Positions 51,827 through 58,657 of a stretch of 64,000 nucleotides of DNA are shown piece after piece. Position numbers and translations under genes: made by a program. This DNA comes from Methylotenera_A sp049687015 (GTDB lineage: Bacteria > Pseudomonadota > Gammaproteobacteria > Burkholderiales > Methylophilaceae), in assembly GCA_049687015.1 (NCBI GenBank), contig JBAVIP010000032.1, positions 1-64,000 of the forward strand, given 5' to 3'. Positions within the stretch are counted from its first letter, which is position 1, and every line of letters starts with the position of its first letter. The notes beneath the pieces are model-generated. The model made no database searches and had not been told where the DNA came from. It saw only the letters and a program-made list of their open reading frames with translations.

Positions 51827-52007
51827 GCTTTATTTTCCTAAATATTTTTTACTTGCCAAGCTTAATACCCACATTTTTAGCCACACATATTTTATTTTTC
51901 ACTAAATTTATAAAAATACTTTAATAAATAAATCTCTTATAAATCAACTGTTAATCATACTACAGCAAAAAAAATTAAAATAAAAGGGATTTTTTTCCAT
52001 TTTTATG

Positions 52008-52036
52008 TTGACATGGGAAATTTTCCCGTTTAGTAT
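52008..52036 (+). promoter_or_regulatory. Near-consensus sigma-70 promoter for the repeat-protein genes
   Basis: TTGACA (52008-52013) and TAGTAT (52031-52036) are 17 bases apart. The -35 box is a perfect match and the -10 matches 5 of 6. Transcription would begin near 52043, about 50 bases before the ATG at 52092. This is one of the strongest promoter-like sequences in the window. Confidence 0.75.
52015..52027. promoter_or_regulatory. Palindromic operator within the promoter
   Basis: GGGAAATTTTCCC is a perfect dyad lying between the -35 and -10 boxes. A repressor bound there would block RNA polymerase. It shares GGGAAA with the second site downstream. Confidence 0.55.
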
Positions 52037-52043
52037 GCATTCA

Positions 52044-52060
52044 ACGGGAAATTAATCCGT
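52044..52060. promoter_or_regulatory. Second imperfect palindrome at the transcription start
   Basis: ACGGGAAATTAATCCGT is an imperfect dyad (ACGG/CCGT ends) that repeats the GGGAAATT core of the site at 52015-52027, about 31 bases downstream, i.e. roughly three helical turns. This spacing suits cooperative binding of a dimeric regulator. Confidence 0.5.
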
Positions 52061-52091
52061 TATTAAAACCTAAGCATATTGGAGAATTATC

Positions 52092-52478
52092 ATGATTAGC
52101 AAAAAAATTATTTTAGGTACTATTAGCGGTTTGATTGTTTTAGCTTCAGCAAACAGCTATGCAGCACAAATGCAAACAGGCGGTGAAATTGTTGCAAGAG
52201 AAGCTTCAGAAGGCCCTCGTGGTGCGGATAATGAGCGCCCTGGCGATCGTCAGCATCGTGGTGGCCGTGCCATTATTGACTCTGGTGAGTTCATCTTGGC
52301 TCGTGAAGCTTCTGAAGGCCCTCGTGGCGCAGATAATAACAATCACCGTCAACGTCGCGGCGGCCGCGCAAGTATCGATGCGGGAGAGTTTATCCTGGCT
52401 CGCGAAGCTTCTGAAGGCCCTCGCGGTGCAGACAACGAACGCCCTGGCGATCGTCAACGTCGTGGCGGCAGGAACGCG
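52092..52478 (+). CDS. Small secreted protein with three 31-34-residue repeats
   Basis: A 129-residue exported protein of unknown function. The signal peptide is about 25 residues, ending SYAAQ. The mature part is three tandem units (residues 32-65, 66-98, 99-129), each beginning E-(F/I)-(I/V)-L?-AREASEGPRGADN and continuing with an Arg/Gly-rich segment RQRRGGR. Unit 2 lacks the ERPGD segment. GAG/GAA-GCT-TCT-GAA-GGC-CCT-CGT is nearly constant at DNA level, which suggests recent duplication. The protein is highly charged and likely disordered. ATG is preceded by GGAG with good spacing. The second repeat-protein gene follows after 60 bases. Confidence 0.8.
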
Positions 52479-52541
52479 TAATTTTTACGCTAGGCATTAC
52501 CGTGAGGGGAGTTTTACAACCTTACTAAAGGAGAGCTTGAA

Positions 52542-52841
52542 ATGAATAAATTACTAATTACCATGTTACTTGCACTAAGCATCCCTGTGTTAACTACGCC
52601 AGCCATGGCGCGTAAAGGCGCTGATGACCCTGCAGGCCACGTGCGCCAATGCCGTGGCTGCGATGACCGTGCAGGCCATGTACGCCATGATCGCGACGCT
52701 GATGACCCTCCAGGCCATGTGCGTCAATGTCGTGGCTGCGACGACCCTGCAGGCCACGTGCGCCAAGGCCATGGTGCTGATGATTCTGCAGGCCATGTGC
52801 GCCAAGGTCGTGGTACAGACGACCCTGTAGGCCACCAGTAG
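52542..52841 (+). CDS. Small secreted protein with 13-residue His/Cys repeats
   Basis: A 99-residue exported protein of unknown function. The signal peptide is MNKLLITMLLALSIPVLTTP then AMA, cut before RKGA. From residue 28 it is built of five complete 13-residue units (28-40, 41-53, 54-66, 67-79, 80-92) plus a partial one (93-99), pattern DD-x-x-GHVR-(Q/H)-x-x-x-x. Units 1 and 3 end in CRGC, giving two CxxC pairs, and each unit has an invariant His. This could bind metal, such as a divalent cation. The 39-bp DNA repeats are contiguous. A strong ribosome site AAAGGAG precedes the ATG, and a terminator follows. Confidence 0.82.
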   Translation: MNKLLITMLLALSIPVLTTPAMARKGADDPAGHVRQCRGCDDRAGHVRHDRDADDPPGHVRQCRGCDDPAGHVRQGHGADDSAGHVRQGRGTDDPVGHQ

Positions 52842-52855
52842 TACGCTTAGCACAC

Positions 52856-52897
52856 AAAACGCCACCCTCCTTACTTCGGTAGGTTTGGTGGCGTTTT
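52856..52897. terminator. Bidirectional terminator between repeat proteins and DAHP synthase
   Basis: AAAACGCCACC (52856-52866) pairs exactly with GGTGGCGTTTT (52887-52897), with a loop of about 20 bases containing TTCGG. T/A runs on both sides allow it to end both convergent transcripts. Confidence 0.8.
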
Positions 52898-52947
52898 ACT
52901 TTTTAATTGTATTGCAGATGAAATTTGCTGACTGCGAATTGATCAAG

Positions 52948-54069
52948 CTAATTGGTCGTTTTTTTAGCCATGATGGTTTGACGGCGCTGCCGTACGGCAG
53001 CCGCAAGCGTTTCCAAGACCGAAACAGTATCTTGCCAACCCAAACAGGCATCGGTAATTGATTTTCCATATTCCAGCTTGCTACCTGGCGTGTGCTCCTG
53101 GCGACCCGCTTTAAGATGCGATTCCACCATCACACCAATAATACGTGTGTCCCCTTCGGCTAACTGGGAAGCAACATCACGCCCTACTTCCATTTGCCGC
53201 TGATAATCCTTGCTGCTGTTTGCGTGGCTGCAATCAATCATCAGTCTGGGTGCTAATCCTGCAGCAGCCAGGCTGGCACAAGCCGCATCGACACTGGCGG
53301 CGTCATAGTTTGGTTTTTTACCGCCACGCAGAATCACATGGCAATCTTCGTTACCTGTTGTGGAAATGATCGCCGAATGACCGTCTTTGGTGACTGATAG
53401 AAAATGGTGCGGGGTTTCTGCCGTTTTTATCGCATCTATCGCCACCTGCACGCTACCATCCGTGCCGTTTTTAAAGCCCACGGGGCAAGACAAGCCCGAA
53501 GCCAGCTCACGATGCACCTGCGATTCGGTCGTACGCGCGCCAATGGCGCCCCAGCTCACCAAATCGGCTGTGTATTGTGGGGTAATCGTATCTAAAAACT
53601 CGGCGCCCGCAGGCATGCCCAGCTCGTTTACATCGAGCAGAAATTTTCGGGCGGTTTCCAGCCCTTCATTAATGCGGTAACTACCATCAAGGTGCGGATC
53701 ATTGATCAGGCCTTTCCAGCCCACAGTCGTGCGCGGCTTTTCAAAATAAACGCGCATCACAATCAACAGGTCTGCTGCCAGTTTTTTTCGCACTTCCATC
53801 AATCGACGTGCATACTCTATGCCAGCCTCGGTATCGTGAATGGAGCAAGGCCCCACAATCACCAGCAAGCGATCATCTGTCTGGTGCAGAACACGGTGAA
53901 TCGCAGCGCGTGCCGCCAATATATTATGCGTTGAATCAACACTTTCTTTAAGGCGATTTAACAAAGCGGATGGCGTGATTAACTCTTTGATTTCGCGAAT
54001 GCGAACGTCATCTGTTGCCAGCTTTTCATAAGTGGTTGTTTCGTTAGTTGGTTTTTCTTTATTGGTCAT
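52948..54069 (-). CDS. aroG: 3-deoxy-7-phosphoheptulonate (DAHP) synthase, class I
   Basis: A 373-residue type I-alpha DAHP synthase. Conserved blocks are LLVIVGPCSIHDTEAGIEYA (phosphoenolpyruvate and metal-binding Cys), PRTTVGWKGLINDPHLDGSY, WGAIGARTTESQVHRELASG and MIDCSHANSSKDYQ (metal His). It condenses PEP and erythrose 4-phosphate, the first step of aromatic amino acid synthesis. Which amino acid inhibits it is not visible. It closes a leftward cluster gyrA-serC-serA-pheA-hisC, with a 3-base gap to hisC, so aromatic and histidine/serine genes are joined. Confidence 0.93.
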   Translation of the reverse strand: MTNKEKPTNETTTYEKLATDDVRIREIKELITPSALLNRLKESVDSTHNILAARAAIHRVLHQTDDRLLVIVGPCSIHDTEAGIEYARRLMEVRKKLAADLLIVMRVYFEKPRTTVGWKGLINDPHLDGSYRINEGLETARKFLLDVNELGMPAGAEFLDTITPQYTADLVSWGAIGARTTESQVHRELASGLSCPVGFKNGTDGSVQVAIDAIKTAETPHHFLSVTKDGHSAIISTTGNEDCHVILRGGKKPNYDAASVDAACASLAAAGLAPRLMIDCSHANSSKDYQRQMEVGRDVASQLAEGDTRIIGVMVESHLKAGRQEHTPGSKLEYGKSITDACLGWQDTVSVLETLAAAVRQRRQTIMAKKTTN

Positions 54070-54072
54070 TGG

Positions 54073-55176
54073 CTACTGCTTGTTGATAATATGTTCTAAT
54101 ACTTCTAAAAATCGTGCGTTTTCGCTGAATAATCCTACGCTCACCCGCAAGTAATCCGGCATTTCATAGTTGGCGATGGGTCGCACAATCACGCCGTTCT
54201 GCAGCAACTGCTGGTTCACTGCTGCGGCATCTTGCACCCTGAAACTCACAAAATTCGCACTTGAGGGGATGTATTCTAACCCTAATTTGTGAAAACCCTG
54301 CGTCAGTTGCGCCATGCCGGCTTTGTTGACCGCATAGCTGCGCGCCACAAAATCGTCATCTGCCAAAGAGGCCACAGCAGCGGCTTGCGCCATACTGTTC
54401 ACGTTAAAGGGCTGCCGTACCCGATTCAGCATATCAGCCACATCTGCATGCATTAAACCAAATCCGATTCTCAAACCAGCTAGACCGTAAGCCTTTGAAA
54501 AAGTGCGCGAAATAATAAGGTTTTCAAACTCACCTAACCAACTAATAGCCTCGGATTTATGCTCGGCAGGCAGGTACTCGTCGTAGGCCTCATCCAGCAC
54601 CACTAAAACATTCTTTGGAACTTGCTTTAGAAAGGCTTTTAACTCCGCTTTTGCAATTAACGTGCCGGTTGGATTGTTCGGGTTGGCAATAAAAATCAAA
54701 CGTGTTTCTGGCGTGATTGCTTTCAGAAAACCATCCAGATCGTGCGCATAGTTTTGGGCTGGAACCACCACGCCGGTTGCGCCTACCGCTTGCGTCACCA
54801 AGGGATACACCGCAAACGCGTGCTGCGAATATATCGCCTCACAACCCGCATATAAAAAGGCTCTGGCTGCAAGCTCTAAAATGTCATTGGAGCCATTACC
54901 AAATACAATCTGGTTTGCGGCTACGCCAAATTTTTTACTTACAGCATCGCGTAATGCAAAGCTGTTGCCATCCGGGTAGCGCGCGATATCCGCAATGACG
55001 TCATCTATTGCCATCAGCGCTTTCGGGCTGATGCCAAGCGGATTCTCGTTGGAAGCCAGCTTTACAATATCCGCTTCGTTCAAGCCCATTTCCCGGGCAA
55101 GCTCGCTGATCGGCTTGCCACCTTGATATGGCGCAATCGCGCGAATGTAATCGGGAGCCAAACTAGATAAATTCAT
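54073..55176 (-). CDS. hisC: Histidinol-phosphate aminotransferase
   Basis: A 367-residue fold-type I PLP aminotransferase. The start is ATG 55176 (MNLSSLAPDYIRAIAPYQGG); a longer frame to 55332 would run into the end of pheA and has no homology. PLP-lysine is in SRTFSKAYGLAGLRIGFG, with ANPNNPTGTL and VVLDEAYDEYLP also conserved. It catalyses the histidinol-phosphate step and, in many beta-proteobacteria, may also transaminate aromatic keto acids, in keeping with its place between pheA and DAHP synthase. Length is normal. Confidence 0.92.
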   Translation of the reverse strand: MNLSSLAPDYIRAIAPYQGGKPISELAREMGLNEADIVKLASNENPLGISPKALMAIDDVIADIARYPDGNSFALRDAVSKKFGVAANQIVFGNGSNDILELAARAFLYAGCEAIYSQHAFAVYPLVTQAVGATGVVVPAQNYAHDLDGFLKAITPETRLIFIANPNNPTGTLIAKAELKAFLKQVPKNVLVVLDEAYDEYLPAEHKSEAISWLGEFENLIISRTFSKAYGLAGLRIGFGLMHADVADMLNRVRQPFNVNSMAQAAAVASLADDDFVARSYAVNKAGMAQLTQGFHKLGLEYIPSSANFVSFRVQDAAAVNQQLLQNGVIVRPIANYEMPDYLRVSVGLFSENARFLEVLEHIINKQ

Positions 55177-55199
55177 AGGCAAAAAACTCGAAAGAAAAC

Positions 55200-56282
55200 T
55201 TAAATACTGGCTGCAGGGTAGGAACCCAGCACTTTGAGCAGAGATGCGCGCTGCTGACACTCGTCTAGCGCAGCTTTTACCTTGGCATCGGTTTGATGTC
55301 CTTCGATATCGACGAAGAACACGTAATCCCATAAGCCCTGTTTTGAAGGACGCGATTCCAGCTTGGTCATGCTCACGCCATGCCTTGAAAGCGGTTCAAG
55401 CAGATTCACCATTGCGCCAGGCTTGTTTTGAGTGACCATGACCAGTGAGGTTTTGTCCGCGCCGGAAGGTGCAACATCGTGATTACCCAACACTAAAAAG
55501 CGTGTGGTATTTTTAGGGTCATCCTCGATATTTTCAGCCAGCACATTCAAATTAAACAATTCTGCGGCGCGCTTGCTCGCGATGGCCGCAACAAACGTAT
55601 TTTCCGTAGTAACCGCCTCGTGCGTCAACTGGGCAGCACGCGCGTTACTGGTCACCGCTTCGCGCGTGGCCATTGGCATGACGCGATTCAGCCACTCGTG
55701 GCACTGCGCGAGCGACTGTGTATGTGACAGGATATGGCTGATTTTGTTGATATCCGGTTGAGCAGAAAGCAGGCAATGATGTATCGGTAAGGTAATTTCG
55801 CCACAGATTTTTAGTGAGCTGGAGAGCAGCAAATCCAGCGTCAAACCTACGGCACCTTCGGTCGAGTTTTCAACCGGCACCACACCATAATCGGCCTGAT
55901 TCGCCTCTACGGTGCGGAACACCTCATCAATCGACCCACACACAACCGCATTGCGGCCTTGCCCAAACTGCTTGAGCGCGGCTTCTTCACTATACGTTCC
56001 AAGCGGCCCCAAAAAGGCTATTGAGAGCTCTTTTTCAAGCGCCCGGCAATTCGACATGACGGCACGAAAGATATGGCTAACAGCCTCATTTGAAAGCGGC
56101 CCAGTATTATTCTCTTGTAAACGGCGCAATATTTGCGCCTCGCGCTCCGGGCGAAAAATCACGCCATCTTCCTTCAGGCTACCAATCTCACGCGCGAGTT
56201 TTGCCCGCTCGTTGACGAGATTCAGCAGCTGCTCATCAATAGCGTCAATTTGATTGCGAAATTTTTTCAGCATCTCACTCAT
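55200..56282 (-). CDS. pheA: Bifunctional chorismate mutase / prephenate dehydratase (P-protein)
   Basis: A 360-residue P-protein. Residues 1-90 are the AroQ-type chorismate mutase (RNQIDAIDEQLLNLVNERAK, FRPEREAQILRRL). The prephenate dehydratase domain begins ISIAFLGPLGTYSEEAALKQ-like (SIAFLGPLGTYSEEAALKQF) and contains the catalytic NTTRFLVLG motif. The C-terminal ACT domain (about 275-355) has ESRPSKQGLWDYVFFVDIEG, the phenylalanine-binding region. It turns chorismate into phenylpyruvate. It is 23 bases downstream of the phosphoglycerate dehydrogenase gene and 23 bases before hisC. Confidence 0.95.
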   Translation of the reverse strand: MSEMLKKFRNQIDAIDEQLLNLVNERAKLAREIGSLKEDGVIFRPEREAQILRRLQENNTGPLSNEAVSHIFRAVMSNCRALEKELSIAFLGPLGTYSEEAALKQFGQGRNAVVCGSIDEVFRTVEANQADYGVVPVENSTEGAVGLTLDLLLSSSLKICGEITLPIHHCLLSAQPDINKISHILSHTQSLAQCHEWLNRVMPMATREAVTSNARAAQLTHEAVTTENTFVAAIASKRAAELFNLNVLAENIEDDPKNTTRFLVLGNHDVAPSGADKTSLVMVTQNKPGAMVNLLEPLSRHGVSMTKLESRPSKQGLWDYVFFVDIEGHQTDAKVKAALDECQQRASLLKVLGSYPAASI

Positions 56283-56305
56283 TGCTCATCACCCATTACT
56301 GGCGA

Positions 56306-57514
56306 TTACTCCTGCCTTTTTGGCAAAACACGTACATTCATCACACCCTCAATCGCGCGGATTTCTGCAAGCGCAGTTTCTGGCGCGGGGCTATCCAGAT
56401 CCAGCATGGTATAAGCGATGTCGCCGCGTGACTTGTTGACCATGTTATGGATATTGATCTCGGCCCTGGCCATAGCCGTGGAAATCTGCCCCACCATATT
56501 GGGGATATTAGCACTGGCAACGGCCACACGGTGAGCGGCCTCGCGCGGCATTTTCACCGCAGGAAAATTGACCGAGTTGCTGATATTACCGTTCTCTAAA
56601 AATTCGCGCACCTGATCAACGACCATCACTGCGCAATTATCCTCCGCCTCCTGAGTAGAAGCGCCCAGATGCGGCAAAGCTACCACGCCGGGATGAGATT
56701 TCATGCGCGCAGTGGGAAAATCACACACATAGGCACGCAGCTTCTTGCTATCCAGACCATCTAGCACCGCCTGCTCATCAATCACGCCTTCGCGTGCAAA
56801 ATTAATCAGCACTGTGCCGTGTTTCATCATTTCGACACGTTCAGCATTGACCAGATGCCGCGTCGCGTCTATCAGCGGCACGTGCAGTGTAATAAAATCA
56901 CTGTGTTTGAACACGTCATCTACGCCATGCACACGCTTGACCTCAGAGGAAAGGCGCCAGGCAGCATCCACTGTGATTTCTGGATCATAGCCGAGCACTT
57001 TCATGCCCAGCTTGAGCGCAGTATCCGCCACGATGCCGCCTACAGCACCAAGGCCGATTATGCCCAGCGTTCTGCCAGGCAACTCAATGCCCGCAAAGTG
57101 CTTCTTGCCATCCTCTACCATTTTAGACAGCGTTGTATCATCACCTTCCAGACTATCTACAAACTTCATTGCTGGGCCAATATTACGCGCCGCCATCAGC
57201 ATGCCAGTCAGTACCAGTTCCTTAACCGCATTGGCGTTGGCACCTGGCGTATTGAACACTACCACACCGCGCTTGCTCATATCGGCAACCGGGATGTTAT
57301 TAGTGCCTGCACCGGCGCGGCCTATTGCTTGCACACTGGCTGGGATATCCATGTCGTGCATCTTGGCTGAACGCACTAAAATAGCATCAGGAGATGCAAC
57401 TTCGCTACTAACTTCATAATCACTAGCCGGCAATCGCTTGATTCCAAGTGTCGCAATTTTGTTAAGAATAAGTATCTTATGTTTGCTCAAGCCAATCCCC
57501 CATTTCAAGCGCAT
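56306..57514 (-). CDS. serA: D-3-phosphoglycerate dehydrogenase, SerA-type with ACT domain
   Basis: A 402-residue D-2-hydroxyacid dehydrogenase. The NAD site is RTLGIIGLGAVGGIVADTAL; catalytic Arg, Glu and His are in INFAREGVIDEQAV and HLGASTQEAEDNCAV. The C-terminus (about 330-402) is an ACT domain for serine feedback. It opens serine synthesis from 3-phosphoglycerate, next to serC. The longest frame begins MRLKWGIGL; a TTG at 57490 preceded by GGGGGA seven bases upstream would give SKHKILILNKI and may be the real start. Confidence 0.88.
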   Translation of the reverse strand: MRLKWGIGLSKHKILILNKIATLGIKRLPASDYEVSSEVASPDAILVRSAKMHDMDIPASVQAIGRAGAGTNNIPVADMSKRGVVVFNTPGANANAVKELVLTGMLMAARNIGPAMKFVDSLEGDDTTLSKMVEDGKKHFAGIELPGRTLGIIGLGAVGGIVADTALKLGMKVLGYDPEITVDAAWRLSSEVKRVHGVDDVFKHSDFITLHVPLIDATRHLVNAERVEMMKHGTVLINFAREGVIDEQAVLDGLDSKKLRAYVCDFPTARMKSHPGVVALPHLGASTQEAEDNCAVMVVDQVREFLENGNISNSVNFPAVKMPREAAHRVAVASANIPNMVGQISTAMARAEINIHNMVNKSRGDIAYTMLDLDSPAPETALAEIRAIEGVMNVRVLPKRQE

Positions 57515-57551
57515 TCAAATGTCACTTGAAAATATTAGTTATAGTGATAGT

Positions 57552-58634
57552 TTAGCTATTGTTTTTCTCAAAATCCTTCATAAACTCTACCAATACCTTT
57601 ACACCTTCAACCGGCATAGCGTTGTAAATCGAAGCGCGCATACCGCCCACAGAACGATGACCTTTGAGTTGCACCAATCCGCGCGCCTTGGCCTGTTTGA
57701 TAAACTCATCATCCAAAGCTTCATTTTTAAGCGTAAACGGAATATTCATGCGTGAACGGTTTTCTTTTGCTGTCGGGCAGTGGTAAAAATCAGTAGCATC
57801 CAAATAATCGTATAGCATATTCGCCTTAACGGTATTGGTTTTTTCCATTGCAGCCAAGCCACCATTGGCTTTCAGCCATTTGAATACCAGGCCGGCGACA
57901 TAAATTGCAAAAGTCGGCGGCGTGTTGTACATAGATTCGTTTTCAGCATGAATTTTGTAATCATACATACTCGGCGTACCCGCTAAGGTTTCGCCGATTA
58001 AATCATCGCGCACAATTACAATCGTCAACCCCGCCGGGCCGATATTTTTCTGCGCGCCAGCGTAAATAAGCGCATGCTTAGCGACATCCATCGGACGCGA
58101 CAAAATGTGCGACGACATATCCGCCACCAGCGGCACTTTGCCTACATCTGGTGTCCAGAAAATTTCCACGCCACCAATGGTTTCATTTGAGGTGTAATGC
58201 ACGTATGCCGCATCAGGATTGAGTTTCCACTGATCTTGTGTAGGCGCATAGCTGAAGTTTTTATCCGCAGAAGTCGCGACCACGTTCACTTCACAATATT
58301 TTTTTGCTTCGCCAATCGCCTTTTTAGACCATTCACCCGTGTTTAGGTAATCGGCAGATTTTTTACCTCGTAACAAATTCATCGGAATCATGCCGAATTG
58401 CGCTGAAGCGCCGCCTTGCAGGAACAGCACTTTGTAATTAACAGGGATTCCCATCAATTCGCGCAAATCAGCTTCTGCTTCAGCCGCAATACTCATGAAC
58501 TCTTTGCCACGATGACTCATTTCCATCACAGACATGCCGGCGCCGTGCCAATCCAATAGTTCTGCTTGTACTTGCTGTAACACTGCTTGCGGCAGCACCG
58601 CTGGTCCAGCGGCAAAATTGTAGATCTTTGTCAT
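57552..58634 (-). CDS. serC: Phosphoserine aminotransferase
   Basis: A 360-residue fold-type I PLP enzyme. It opens IYNFAAGPAVLPQAVLQQVQ, the standard SerC start, with LLFLQGGASAQFGMIPMNLL-like (VLFLQGGASAQFGMIPMNLL), PLVADMSSHILSRPMDVAKH and the PLP-lysine in IYAGAQKNIGPAGL. It ends in GGMRASIYNAMPVEGVKVLV. It makes phosphoserine from 3-phosphohydroxypyruvate, and also serves in pyridoxal phosphate synthesis. It follows gyrA after 23 bases and precedes the serA-type gene after 37 bases. Confidence 0.96.
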   Translation of the reverse strand: MTKIYNFAAGPAVLPQAVLQQVQAELLDWHGAGMSVMEMSHRGKEFMSIAAEAEADLRELMGIPVNYKVLFLQGGASAQFGMIPMNLLRGKKSADYLNTGEWSKKAIGEAKKYCEVNVVATSADKNFSYAPTQDQWKLNPDAAYVHYTSNETIGGVEIFWTPDVGKVPLVADMSSHILSRPMDVAKHALIYAGAQKNIGPAGLTIVIVRDDLIGETLAGTPSMYDYKIHAENESMYNTPPTFAIYVAGLVFKWLKANGGLAAMEKTNTVKANMLYDYLDATDFYHCPTAKENRSRMNIPFTLKNEALDDEFIKQAKARGLVQLKGHRSVGGMRASIYNAMPVEGVKVLVEFMKDFEKNNS

Positions 58635-58657
58635 TGCTTACATCCCCTTAATTTAAA

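Noticed and set aside
52623..52838. Regular 39-bp repeats that could suggest a CRISPR array
   Set aside because: The repeats are contiguous with no spacers, stay in one reading frame and encode DDxxGHVR units behind a signal peptide, so they are a coding tandem repeat.
55177..55332. N-terminal extension of hisC by 52 residues
   Set aside because: It overlaps the end of pheA and has no similarity to aminotransferases; the ATG at 55176 begins a normal HisC.
56819..57370. A 183-codon open frame on the plus strand
   Set aside because: It is antisense to the phosphoglycerate dehydrogenase gene and shows no protein-like motif or ribosome site.
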